Below, piece after piece: positions 49,698 to 58,189 of a stretch of DNA of 64,000 nucleotides. Source of the stretch: Planctomycetota bacterium (GTDB lineage: Bacteria > Planctomycetota > Phycisphaerae > Phycisphaerales > SM1A02). The translations under genes were made by a program, and so were the position numbers. The stretch is taken from the NCBI GenBank assembly GCA_003671075.1, contig QWPT01000003.1, forward strand, positions 25,126-89,125. The letters are read 5' to 3'. Below the pieces are notes generated by a model that saw nothing but the letters and a program-made list of their open reading frames with translations, was not told where the DNA came from and did no database searches. How positions within the stretch are numbered: position 1 is the stretch's first letter; each line of letters begins with the position of its first letter.

Positions 49698-51242
49698 ATG
49701 CAACGCATCCAGAGCTTTTCGTTACGGGGCATCGACGCCCTTCCCGTCGAGATCGAGTGCGACGAGCGTCCGCGCCGCGAGGGTTCGAACGATGGCGGTC
49801 CCCGGACCACTGTCGTCGGACTTCCCGATGCGAGCGTGCGTGAATCGCACCAGCGCGTGCGCGCGGCGCTCGCTGCTTGTCGCTTTCCCTCACCGCGCGG
49901 AGACTGTGTCATCAACCTCGCCCCTGCGGATCTCCGCAAGGAAGGGCCGGTCTTCGATCTCCCCATCGCCATCGCGATTCTTCGCATGCAAGGAATCATC
50001 GGCGAGCGTGCCGACGATTTGCTCAACAACTTCGCCATCGCTGGCGAACTCGCACTTGATGGGATGGTGCGACCGATTCGTGGCGCAACCAGCCTTGCCG
50101 CGCTCGCACGCGAACGCGGACTTCGCGGGGTGCTTGTGCCGACGGCCAACGCGCCTGAGGCCGCGGTGGTCGAGGGAATCGAGGTCTATGGCATCGCGCG
50201 ACTCGACGAGGCGGTGGGCTTTCTCAACGGCATGTACGCCATTCCCCGTGAAATGCCACCGGCAGAGTGCCCGCCTCCCTTCGGCGCGGCGATTGACTTC
50301 GCCGATGTGCGTGGACAAGAAGCGGCCAAGCGCGCGCTTGGCCTCGCTGCGGCTGGTGGTCACAACGCGCTTCTGATCGGACCCGCGGGAAGCGGAAAGA
50401 CGATGATGGCACGCGCACTTCCCGGGATCCTTCCCCCGCTCACGCCCGACGAATCACTTGATGTGACGCGCATCTACTCGTCGATCGGCGCGGTTCCTCG
50501 GGGAGCCGGATTGATTCGCGAACGGCCGTTCCGCGCGCCGCACCACTCGTCAAGCGCTGCGGCGATCGTCGGCGGAGGAAGCACGCCCCGCCCGGGCGAG
50601 GTCAGCCTTTCCCATCATGGAGTGCTGTTTCTCGATGAGCTCCCGGAGTTCCCCCGTGTTGCGCTCGAATGCCTGCGCGAACCACTGGAGGATGGATTCG
50701 TCACGATATCCCGGGCAAATGGGTCCGTCCGCTTCCCCGCGCGCGTGATGCTGATCGCGGCCATGAACCCGAGTCACGCGGGTGGATTCGCCAAAAGTGC
50801 CACCGAAACGCGCGCGCAGGACAAGTACATCGGCCGGCTCTCTGGACCGCTGCTCGACCGCATCGACATGCACGTCGAGGTGCGCGCCGTGGCGTTTGCG
50901 TCGCTTCGTTCTACGCGTATAGGGCTTTCAAGCGCGGACCTTCGGACCAAGGTGCTCGACGCTCGCGGTCGCATGGAGGCACGACAAGGGCGTGGTCGTT
51001 CGAATGCGCAGTTGCCTGGCCGTGAACTCGACCGATGCTGCGCGCTCGAAGGCCCAGCGCAGCGGCTGCTCGAAAGCGCGATGCGCGACCTCGGGCTTTC
51101 AGCGCGCGCATACGACCGAGTGCGCCGGGTCGCGAGAACAATCGCCGACTTCGACGGTACCGACGAAATCGGGGAGTCGCAGATCGCCGAGGCGATTCAC
51201 TATCGCGTGCTCGATCGCATGCGCGCGGGAGCAGCGGCATGA
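49698..51242 (+). CDS. comM: YifB/ComM-family Mg-chelatase-like AAA ATPase
   Basis: The product has 514 residues. The N-terminal ChlI-associated domain reads TTVVGLPDASVRESHQRVRAAL and VINLAPADLRKEGPVFDLPIAIAIL. The AAA core has Walker A GPAGSGKTMMARALP, Walker B VLFLDELPEF and the C-terminal lid. ComM branches DNA during homologous recombination in natural transformation, and YifB homologues occur in most bacteria. The function here is inferred from that family. A 60-bp repeat begins exactly at its stop codon. Confidence 0.9.
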   Translation: MQRIQSFSLRGIDALPVEIECDERPRREGSNDGGPRTTVVGLPDASVRESHQRVRAALAACRFPSPRGDCVINLAPADLRKEGPVFDLPIAIAILRMQGIIGERADDLLNNFAIAGELALDGMVRPIRGATSLAALARERGLRGVLVPTANAPEAAVVEGIEVYGIARLDEAVGFLNGMYAIPREMPPAECPPPFGAAIDFADVRGQEAAKRALGLAAAGGHNALLIGPAGSGKTMMARALPGILPPLTPDESLDVTRIYSSIGAVPRGAGLIRERPFRAPHHSSSAAAIVGGGSTPRPGEVSLSHHGVLFLDELPEFPRVALECLREPLEDGFVTISRANGSVRFPARVMLIAAMNPSHAGGFAKSATETRAQDKYIGRLSGPLLDRIDMHVEVRAVAFASLRSTRIGLSSADLRTKVLDARGRMEARQGRGRSNAQLPGRELDRCCALEGPAQRLLESAMRDLGLSARAYDRVRRVARTIADFDGTDEIGESQIAEAIHYRVLDRMRAGAAA

Positions 51243-51298
51243 GCGGGTTCATGAGTAGGTTCATGAGTAGGTTCATGAGCGGGTTCATGAGTAGGTTC
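51239..51298. repeat. 12-bp tandem repeat at the comM stop codon
   Basis: Five units of atgagtaggttc. The comM TGA (51240-51242) is inside the first unit. The rest of the gap to 51496 shows no gene. Confidence 0.93.
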
Positions 51299-51496
51299 AT
51301 GAGCAGCAGCGCGACTCGCGGAAGTTTGAATCCTCACTCGATGCCAATGGCGATAAACCTACAGGGGAGCACTGCGGAACTGAGGAATCATGCGACCGCG
51401 TCGGCGAGCGAAGATGCGTGGATGCCCCGAGGTTCGCTCGGCCGCGCCGTCTATCTGCTGATGGATTCGCTTCGAGCGGCGTTTCGCGCACGATGG

Positions 51497-52261
51497 TTAG
51501 TTTGGACGCCGACGGAGCCTGCGAAAGCCGTTGGGAAGACCATCGGCGTACTGCCAAATCTTCACCTCGACCTCCTGGACTCCCCATTGCATCGCGACCT
51601 CGTGCGTCGAATAGAGCACATCGAGGCGATCGCCCTTGATTGCGCCGCCCGTATCAAGGACGGGGACCACAGATCCTCCGTCGTAACCGGGGACGCTGAT
51701 GATCGACCCGAGCGGAAGGACGCTGGGATCCGCAGCCACCATGCAGCCGCCGTTGGTCAGCACCGAGTAACCACTGGCGGTGATCCCATCGGCACTGGCT
51801 CCGCAACTTCGGAAGTCGGGGCTGTACGCAGTGACCTTCATGAGCCTGGTCCCGCAGACGCGCACCGGACGACCGTTGTAAAAAGCCATCTCCGGCGAAT
51901 CGGACTCAAGCGCAGGACAATCGTCAAACCCGCTCCGAGCGAAAGTACTCGGATCGAGGATGTCGAGCAGATCGCGGTAGAAACCAACAGCGGGCGATGC
52001 TCGGCTGGGAGCGATCGGCGTGGCGGAACCATCGGTGGAGAGCGTGGTAGAGGCTCGGACGAACGCGGCCGTGGGAGCGGTCGTGGGAGCGCGCGCAGGA
52101 ACCCCCGTGATCGCGCTCTCGATCGACGAGCTCGAGGCCCTCTGCCCAGTTCCAGTGCCGATACCGACGAGTGCCGCTGCCACTGCCGATGCGACAACCG
52201 TGGCGAGATGCGCTCGCCCTGCTCGCTTCGAATCTTGGGTGCGGGCTGTCGGGATCATCAT
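51497..52261 (-). CDS. Exported 3D-domain protein (RlpA/MltA-like barrel)
   Basis: The product has 254 residues from ATG 52261. A signal peptide or anchor lies at residues 17-40 (LATVVASAVAAALVG). A variable Ser/Thr/Ala-rich segment follows, then the C-terminal 3D domain: LMKVTAYSPDFRSCGASADGITASGYSV, VLPLGSIISVPGYDGG and PVLDTGGAIKGDRLDVLY, with its three Asp residues. This fold occurs in lytic transglycosylases and in resuscitation-type proteins, so a peptidoglycan role is likely. Longer starts upstream (52372) exist but their extra residues look unstructured. Confidence 0.8.
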   Translation of the reverse strand: MMIPTARTQDSKRAGRAHLATVVASAVAAALVGIGTGTGQRASSSSIESAITGVPARAPTTAPTAAFVRASTTLSTDGSATPIAPSRASPAVGFYRDLLDILDPSTFARSGFDDCPALESDSPEMAFYNGRPVRVCGTRLMKVTAYSPDFRSCGASADGITASGYSVLTNGGCMVAADPSVLPLGSIISVPGYDGGSVVPVLDTGGAIKGDRLDVLYSTHEVAMQWGVQEVEVKIWQYADGLPNGFRRLRRRPN

Positions 52262-52580
52262 GGCGTCATATCGCTGGAGGTCGAGGTCGACGCGGCGTGG
52301 AAAGTTCCAGCACCGCCTCACCACCCTGAGAAGCGTTCCGCGGATGTTAGCGTTGGATCGAGAGGAGTCCATGGGGTTCGGTTGGAGGTGATCGTCACCG
52401 CGAGATACCTACTTCCGCCAGAAGCTGCCGATGGCATTTCCTGCGCAGAAGGAAGTTCACCTTCGCCAGTGGGACCACGCGACGGTCGAGCACGCGCGGA
52501 GGCGGGAAACGGTTCGGCGAATGCGAGAGACGGCGTCCCAACGACAACAAGACCCGCGGGCTCTGTTAGCCTGATTGCCA
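52262..52580. other. Divergent promoter region of the 3D-domain and TauE/SafE genes
   Basis: A gctaacat element (minus strand, near 52345) may serve the 3D-domain gene, and TAGCCT (52567-52572) ends 8 nt before the ATG of the permease gene at 52581. An open frame on the minus strand here (52318-52593) has a hydrophobic stretch but no other support. I see no other gene. Confidence 0.4.
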
Positions 52581-53426
52581 ATGAATTGGACATTCGGCCA
52601 GATGGTCGTCATCGCACTGATCGGCCTCGCAGGAGGCACGCTTGGCGGCCTGCTTGGCTTGGGCGGTTCCGTCTTCATCATTCCAACCTTGACGCTGTTC
52701 CTCGGGACCAACCAGCATCTCTATCAAGCGAGCGCCCTGGTGGCGAATGTCTTCGTTGCGGGCGCTGCAACCATGCGCCACCGCGGCCGAGGAACCATTC
52801 AGATGGACATCGTCCCGATGATGGCGGCGTCGTCGTCGATCGCGGCGTTGGTCGGTGTGTGGGCGAGCAATAAGCTCGATCCGAAACCGCTTGCAGCGAT
52901 GTTCGGAATCTTCCTCTGCTACGCAGCAAGTGCCGAGTGCATTCGGCTGGTCCGTAGCGACGCGGAGCATGCGCCTGCACTCGTGGACCGCCCTCGAATT
53001 CTTTTGGGCGGCTGCATTGGACTGGTCGGAGGGTTCGCCTCAGGACTGCTTGGAATCGGAGGCGGCGCCATTATGGTTCCCCTACTTCGACGATTCGGAA
53101 AGCTGACCATCCGACAAGCCGTCGCGAGCGCAGCTGCGGCAATGATCGCCGCCTGCTCGATCGGCGCGATCGCAAAAAACGCTGCAGTCAGCGGCCTTCA
53201 GGATGCACAAGGAAACGCACTCTCGCTCCAGATGGCACTCTTCCTTGCAGCGCTGCTTTCGCCAACCGCCATGCTCGGTGGATCGTTTGGGGCAGCGCTT
53301 GTCTATCGAATGCCGATTTTCGCGATACGGCTCGTGCTTTCCGCGCTGTTGGCGTTCGCTGGAGTTCGCATGATCCTGACCGGCGGCTCCGAACTGCGAA
53401 ACATGCTGATGTCCGTCGTCAACTAA
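52581..53426 (+). CDS. TauE/SafE-family membrane permease
   Basis: The product has 281 residues from ATG 52581. There are about seven to eight TMs; the duplicated family motif is GGTLGGLLGLGGSVFIIPTL near the N-terminus and VGGFASGLLGIGGGAIMVPLL in the middle. Such proteins export sulfite, taurine-derived sulfonates or organic anions; the substrate here is unknown. The start has no ribosome site and a -10 box directly in front. The gene runs convergent to the DUF1573 lipoprotein. Confidence 0.85.
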   Translation: MNWTFGQMVVIALIGLAGGTLGGLLGLGGSVFIIPTLTLFLGTNQHLYQASALVANVFVAGAATMRHRGRGTIQMDIVPMMAASSSIAALVGVWASNKLDPKPLAAMFGIFLCYAASAECIRLVRSDAEHAPALVDRPRILLGGCIGLVGGFASGLLGIGGGAIMVPLLRRFGKLTIRQAVASAAAAMIAACSIGAIAKNAAVSGLQDAQGNALSLQMALFLAALLSPTAMLGGSFGAALVYRMPIFAIRLVLSALLAFAGVRMILTGGSELRNMLMSVVN

Positions 53427-53639
53427 ACGCAGCCCTCGCAGAGACCGCCGTTGCACAAGCAACCTGCTGCGCTGATGCAACAGCGCGGTTGCGCGGCACG
53501 ACCATCGGTGGGACTGCCATCGAATCGTCCGCGTAAATCTGACACACGAAACTACCGCGCGACCATCGTGATCGTCGTGGAAAGACAGTTCATGCTGACG
53601 GCTTGGCCAGAACCATCGCGGACAAGGCCCGCCGTTGGG
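53427..53639. other. Convergent intergenic region
   Basis: This stretch holds an imperfect inverted repeat (caacc...ggttg, 53460-53491) that might terminate both neighbours. I see no gene in it. Confidence 0.4.
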
Positions 53640-54962
53640 TCAGCGACCGTAGCAGCCCGTCAGGCCCTTGGGTACATACTGGCCCCAAACCGCTTGGTCG
53701 GCTTGACGCCCTGTCGACGAGTACACGGTGAACGGGATCCATGTCAGGCCAAGGGTGTCAGGATTCGGCACGACTCGAAGCGCGACATGCATCACTTCAC
53801 CCTCGAGCACTGCACTGATAAGTTCCACCTTAGCCGCACTCGAAGCACTGGCAGCTGCGACGATCTTTTCGTCAGCTCCAATCTTGGTCAAGTCGAGGAC
53901 GAAGTCGTACGTACCACCTTGCTCAAGGCGCCCAAAGGTGTGGCGGTACTCGGTGGGCGAGATGCCGCGCGGAAGCACGACCGTCGACTCGTGACGGACA
54001 AAGATGTCCACCAGCGGGCAGTCGGCGCGGTCAGTTTCCATCAGCCAATAGCGCTTCGCCTCACCAGGAGCAAAGTCGCGGTCGAAGTCCCAATCGAGGA
54101 GATACTGATTGCGGGGCGCATCCTTGGCGGAGTCGAACCCGATGAGATTCGGCTTCTTGCCTCCGATGGCGCAGACGGTGAAGGGCTGCTTGTCGATTGA
54201 CTCGATCACGATCCGCCCAGTGGTGGGCTGCCCCTTCACAACATTGAGATACGAAGGACTCACGCGAACCGGAAGCGAGACTTCTTGCTTCAGCTGCAGC
54301 GGGATGACCTGGCTATACCCGTCGATCAGGATCTTGATGTCGGCGGACTTCTTACCAGGCGCCGACTGCGACTTCATCGTTGCCCTCAGCTCGATCGAGC
54401 CGCCGACCGGAATCTTCTTTCCCGAGATGTCATCGATTGTGGTGCACTTGCAACTCGGTTGGACGGTCAGAACCTCGAGTTCCTTGTTGCCCTTGTTCAC
54501 CAGCCGAACCGTCCCCTCCTTCGCTACCGACGGGGGCAGAATTCCGAAGTCCAGGAGTGGCGGATCGAGCTCGATCGGCGGCGGGCCGTCGACCGAACCA
54601 TCCTCGGAGGTCGCCGACGATCCGCCAGCACTAGCGGGAGCGGCCGCTTGGGCGCCCACGGCTGGCTCGGCTGACTTGGCACCAGTCGCCTTGGCCTCGT
54701 CGGCGGTGGGGCTCGCTCGGTTGGCAGCCGCAGCGCCGCCATTACCCGCGCTTTGGTCACACGCACCGACAACTACGACCATCGCCATGAGCGAGACGAG
54801 CCCGCACACGGCGCGCAGCCAAGTGCCAACATGACCGCGGACCTGGCCGCGGACCTGGCCGCATACACGGCCGCAGACACGGCCGCATACATGGCCGCAT
54901 ACATGGCCGCCTACATGGGGAAATTCACGGGAGAGCAGCGAGATCGGTGTTCGTTCAGACAT
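53640..54962 (-). CDS. DUF1573 lipoprotein with a repeat in the N-terminal region
   Basis: The product has 440 residues from ATG 54962 with AAGGA upstream. Residues 19-44 are a Cys/Arg-Val-Gly repeat (V-C-G and V-R-G units) coded by a 12-bp tandem repeat. A signal peptide with lipobox VVGAC follows near residue 67. A Ser/Ala-rich linker leads to the DUF1573 domain (LDFGILPPSVAKEGTVRLVNKGNKELEVLTVQPSCKCTTI). DUF1573 proteins are common in Planctomycetota and Bacteroidota envelopes; their role is unknown. The Cys repeat lies before the normal membrane segment, which is odd. Confidence 0.8.
   Translation of the reverse strand: MSERTPISLLSREFPHVGGHVCGHVCGRVCGRVCGQVRGQVRGHVGTWLRAVCGLVSLMAMVVVVGACDQSAGNGGAAAANRASPTADEAKATGAKSAEPAVGAQAAAPASAGGSSATSEDGSVDGPPPIELDPPLLDFGILPPSVAKEGTVRLVNKGNKELEVLTVQPSCKCTTIDDISGKKIPVGGSIELRATMKSQSAPGKKSADIKILIDGYSQVIPLQLKQEVSLPVRVSPSYLNVVKGQPTTGRIVIESIDKQPFTVCAIGGKKPNLIGFDSAKDAPRNQYLLDWDFDRDFAPGEAKRYWLMETDRADCPLVDIFVRHESTVVLPRGISPTEYRHTFGRLEQGGTYDFVLDLTKIGADEKIVAAASASSAAKVELISAVLEGEVMHVALRVVPNPDTLGLTWIPFTVYSSTGRQADQAVWGQYVPKGLTGCYGR
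54834..54917 (-). repeat. In-frame 12-bp tandem repeat in the lipoprotein signal region
   Basis: Seven units of gccgcatacatg type encode the repeated V-C-G/V-R-G motif. Confidence 0.92.
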
Positions 54963-55188
54963 TCTTGGTTCCTTGATGAGCAGCGTTCCATACGCCTCAA
55001 TCACCAAACCGTTGCGGACTCTGCGCCGTCTCGGTCGTCGGTAATGCGAGCGAAGCATTCTAACGGCTTGTCCGTTGCCCTCTTGCGGTGGAGGGATCAT
55101 GAATTGTGGTCCGTCCAGAAACCTCGCGCGGGATGCCGCCTCTTCCATTTAAGACGATCGTTCAAGCAAATCTAAGAAAATCATTACA

Positions 55189-55307
55189 GCGACTTGCAAG
55201 CCATGCATTTGGCGGCATCCTATTGGCTGAGTTGAGTCGCAAGACACCTCCTAAAGAGCCCTTTTCCCTCCCTCCGCCCCCGGCCATGTGCCGGGGGTCT
55301 TTCATTT
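55189..55307 (+). ncRNA. Candidate structured small RNA with terminator
   Basis: In the gap between the divergent lipoprotein gene and efp, GCGACT (55189-55194) pairs with AGTCGC (55235-55240), and inside it AGCCATGC pairs with GCAT...GGCT. A strong terminator follows (55277-55307). The segment CACCTCCT (55245-55252) equals the anti-Shine-Dalgarno core of 16S rRNA. No clear promoter is seen. It could be an sRNA or just part of a longer leader; it needs RNA evidence. Confidence 0.3.
55277..55307 (+). terminator. Rho-independent terminator upstream of efp
   Basis: cccccggc/gccggggg, an 8-bp stem with a 5-nt loop, followed by tctttcattt. No coding gene lies directly upstream on this strand. Confidence 0.75.
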
Positions 55308-55473
55308 ACGGTATTCCACCTTCCGCGACGGCCCAACCAGCCCGACCGTATCTACCGCCTTCAGTCAGCCCCTCCTTCCGAGGCCCACGCGCGAATGAAA
55401 CCCGCCGCTGATCGAGCTCCTCAAGTCCTGTTACAGTCTCCGACTTCCGACCAGAATCTCTGAGGACTGACAC

Positions 55474-56028
55474 TTGAATAGCAACGACCTGAGCAACGGA
55501 ATGGCCATCAAGATGGATGGCAAGCTCTTTCTCATTCTTGGGGTTGAGCACCGCACGCCAGGGAACCTCCGTGCCTTCGTTCAGATCAAGATCCGGGATC
55601 TCAAATCTGGCTCCCTCGTCGACAAGCGCTTGCGTTCGGGCGAAGATGTTGACCAGGTTGACCTCGACCGTCGCGAGATGGAATACCTCTACGATCAGGC
55701 TGGCAAATCGGTCTTCATGGACCTTGAGAGCTACGACCAGGTCGAACTGAGCAAGGATGTCGTGGGCGACCTCAGCCTCTACGCCCTGCCGAACACCCGA
55801 ATTCTCGTGCTTTGGTGCGACGGCAAGGCGATCTCGGTCGAACTGCCGTTGACCGTGACCCTCACCATTACCGATACGCCGCCGGGCATCAAGGGCGCGA
55901 CCGCAACCAATCAGTTGAAGGAAGCGACCTGTGAGACTGGTCTGAAGACCCGCGTCCCGCCCTTCATCACCACTGGTGAGAAGATCATCGTCAGCACCGC
56001 TGATGGTTCGTACCGCAGCCGAGCCTAG
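55474..56028 (+). CDS. efp: Elongation factor P with Asn at the modification site
   Basis: This factor relieves ribosome stalling at proline runs. It has 184 residues from TTG 55474, with GAGGA upstream. The three-domain EF-P layout is clear (FLILGVEHRTPGNLRAFVQIK, FMDLESYDQVEL, TPPGIKGATATNQLKEATCETGLKTRVPPFI). The tip of the loop reads PGN (Asn31) where E. coli has PGK with the modified lysine. A lysylated, rhamnosylated or aminopentanol type is therefore unlikely. A terminator follows. Confidence 0.95.
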   Translation: MNSNDLSNGMAIKMDGKLFLILGVEHRTPGNLRAFVQIKIRDLKSGSLVDKRLRSGEDVDQVDLDRREMEYLYDQAGKSVFMDLESYDQVELSKDVVGDLSLYALPNTRILVLWCDGKAISVELPLTVTLTITDTPPGIKGATATNQLKEATCETGLKTRVPPFITTGEKIIVSTADGSYRSRA

Positions 56029-56076
56029 CGCAACAGCCAGATGGGCGCGACACCCGCTCTCTCCCCCGCCTTTCCC

Positions 56077-56108
56077 AACGAAGCCGCTACCCGCGGCTTC
56101 GTTTCTTT
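56077..56108 (+). terminator. Rho-independent terminator of efp
   Basis: aacgaagccgc/gcggcttcgtt, an 11-bp stem with a 5-nt loop, then tcttt. Confidence 0.9.
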
Positions 56109-56126
56109 AGGGGGCGAAATGATCGG

Positions 56127-57908
56127 TTAGGCAATGCCCGGTGAAGTCTGCGGCTTTGTGATTCCAGTCGAAGTGAAGATCGAAACGACGATCAGCGTGA
56201 GGAATCCAAGCGGAACGGTGACGATCGCAGGTTGGCTGAACGGCACCAACGCGCGCGAGGCTGCGTCGGCCGCCGAAAATCCATAGATCTTTTCGAGCGT
56301 GTCCGCCGACACCAGGATCCACGCCAAGCTGCCGACGAGTCCGATCGACATCGCCGCGATGATTCCTTGCTTGGTCGTGCGTTTCCAGAAAAGCAGCATC
56401 ACCAACGCGGGCAGGTTCGCGCTGGCCGCGACATTGAATGCCCAGCCGACAAGGAATGTCACATTCATTTTCTCGAACAGCACGCCGAAGACGATCGCTA
56501 TGAGCCCAAGAGCAACAGCGACAAGCTTTCCTGCACGCACCTGCTCGCGATCCGAGAGTTCCATCTTGAAGACATCGCACAGGAGATCATGAGCGACCGC
56601 ACCTGCGCCCGCCATGATGAGCCCACTCACGGTGCCAAGCACTGTCGTGAACGCGACCGCGCTGATCACGGCGAACAGCGTGTTGCCGAATGTGCGCGCC
56701 AAAAGCGGCGCGGACATGTTTGAATCGGTTGGGTCAAGCGCGCCGCTCGTCATCGCGCCGAGCCCAAGGTAGAGCGTGATGATGTAGAAGACACCGATCA
56801 CACCGATGCCCACGACCGTGCTCTTTCGGGCCGCAGCCGCGTCTTTTACCGTGTAGTAGCGGATCAGAATGTGGGGCAGGCTGGCGGTGCCGAGAAACAG
56901 CGCGAGCATCAGTGAGAGGAAATCGAGTTTCGATGCGATCCTATCGTCGCGCACGCCCTTAAATGTCGGGCTCGAACCAGGCAGCAACAGGTCCGCGCCC
57001 TTTCGCTCGACCGGCGTGAATGTCGTTGCGCCGGCCGCGTCCGTGCCCTTCTTCCAAGTGGTCACCGTCGACTTCGAAAAAGTCTCAATGAACGCAATTG
57101 GTCCAAGCGGCCCAGTGGCGCGCACACCATCGGGAAGTTGCGCGATGCTGCCGAAACCGACGCCGTGTGCGGCGCGCAGCTTGGTGTCCAGCTGATTCTC
57201 AGCGGAGAGCGGCGAACCATTGACGATCACCCCCGACGCGTCCTTGCGATAGGACTGCACCTCGTCCTGGCCGATCGGCGTGTTGGGCAGCGAAAATCCG
57301 CGTTCCAGAATGAGGAACATCAGAAGTGCACAAAACACTACAAGCATCGTGCCCTTGATGAACTGCACCCAGGTGGTGCTGACCATTCCGGCGGTTGCAA
57401 CGATACCCGTCACCGCACCGCCCACCATCACCACGCCAGCCCAGTGCGGTAGTCCAAGCAGCGGCTTCACGAGCGCGCCCGCCCCGACCATTTGCGGCAC
57501 CAAGTAGAAAAGCGAAATCACCAGCGTTGAGATCGCGGCCACCAACTTCAGACCCCGAGAATTGAACTTCGAGTTCAGCGCGTCGGCGAGTGTGTATTTG
57601 CCGAGCCGCTTCACCGGCTCGGCGATCACGAACAGCGCGACGATCCAACCCGCGAGATAGCCGATCGAATACAAAAAGCCGTCGTATCCGAAGAATGCAA
57701 TCATTCCGCAGATGCCGAGAAAGCTGGCTGCGGAAAGGTAGTCGCCCGCGAAAGCAACGCCATTGACGAACCAGCCGACTTGCCCGTGGGCCACGAAGTA
57801 ACCGCCAGCGCTTTGAGGGCGCGAGCCGAGCCAGACGCTCAACCCAAGCACTCCGAGCACGAACGCTGCGAAGATCGACACCGCCAGTATGCTCGTCTCG
57901 TAGTTCAC
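56127..57908 (-). CDS. actP: Sodium/acetate-type symporter (SSS family)
   Basis: This importer has 593 residues from GTG 57908, which overlaps the DUF485 stop (GTGA). The longer reading upstream covers the DUF485 gene. Thirteen or so TMs and the SSS pattern are visible: VNGVAFAGDYLSAASFLGICGMIAFFGYDG, LSKFNSRGLKLVAAISTLVISLFYLVPQMVGAG, LPHILIRYYTVKDAAAARKS. A soluble loop of about 85 residues after the middle TMs (residues 206-300) distinguishes it from E. coli ActP. DUF485 is its usual partner. Confidence 0.88.
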   Translation of the reverse strand: MNYETSILAVSIFAAFVLGVLGLSVWLGSRPQSAGGYFVAHGQVGWFVNGVAFAGDYLSAASFLGICGMIAFFGYDGFLYSIGYLAGWIVALFVIAEPVKRLGKYTLADALNSKFNSRGLKLVAAISTLVISLFYLVPQMVGAGALVKPLLGLPHWAGVVMVGGAVTGIVATAGMVSTTWVQFIKGTMLVVFCALLMFLILERGFSLPNTPIGQDEVQSYRKDASGVIVNGSPLSAENQLDTKLRAAHGVGFGSIAQLPDGVRATGPLGPIAFIETFSKSTVTTWKKGTDAAGATTFTPVERKGADLLLPGSSPTFKGVRDDRIASKLDFLSLMLALFLGTASLPHILIRYYTVKDAAAARKSTVVGIGVIGVFYIITLYLGLGAMTSGALDPTDSNMSAPLLARTFGNTLFAVISAVAFTTVLGTVSGLIMAGAGAVAHDLLCDVFKMELSDREQVRAGKLVAVALGLIAIVFGVLFEKMNVTFLVGWAFNVAASANLPALVMLLFWKRTTKQGIIAAMSIGLVGSLAWILVSADTLEKIYGFSAADAASRALVPFSQPAIVTVPLGFLTLIVVSIFTSTGITKPQTSPGIA

Positions 57909-58189
57909 TTCTGAGCTCCGTCCTGCGGTGTCCTTGCGAGGGTCGCATAGAGCACCGCCAGCACGAACGCCCCGATGATCAGCCCGAAGCCGGCGACGAT
58001 GCCCCACGGAACGCCGGCCACTGCTTCGCTCGCAAGCCCACCGACGGGCACTCCGCCCGCAAAGGTTGCGAACGCGGCCACTGCGACGAATGCGGCGTAG
58101 CTGGTGCAATACACGGTAAAGAGCAGCGGACCCAACCAATCGGCCCCACGGCGACCCGCCGTACTGACGCTCTCGCTGCGGCCGCTCAC
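57905..58189 (-). CDS. DUF485 small membrane protein
   Basis: The product has 94 residues from GTG 58189, overlapping the TVP38 gene's stop (GTGA). There are two TM segments (PLLFTVYCTSYAAFVAVAAFATF and IVAGFGLIIGAFVLAVLYATLA). DUF485 proteins (YjcH) are conserved neighbours and presumed accessory subunits of ActP-type acetate symporters; the same pairing is seen here. Confidence 0.88.
   Translation of the reverse strand: MSGRSESVSTAGRRGADWLGPLLFTVYCTSYAAFVAVAAFATFAGGVPVGGLASEAVAGVPWGIVAGFGLIIGAFVLAVLYATLARTPQDGAQK

Noticed and set aside
12650..51298. CRISPR arrays
   Set aside because: The repeats are perfect or near-perfect tandem units without unique spacers and with different unit sequences at each locus; no cas genes are seen.
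52318..52593. 91-residue minus-strand frame in front of the 3D-domain gene
   Set aside because: It has a hydrophobic part, but it overlaps the start of the TauE/SafE gene, lacks a ribosome site and has no family match. I left it out as a gene.
51035..52873. 612-residue plus-strand open frame
   Set aside because: It crosses comM, a repeat, the 3D-domain gene in antisense and the next promoter region, so it is not a gene.
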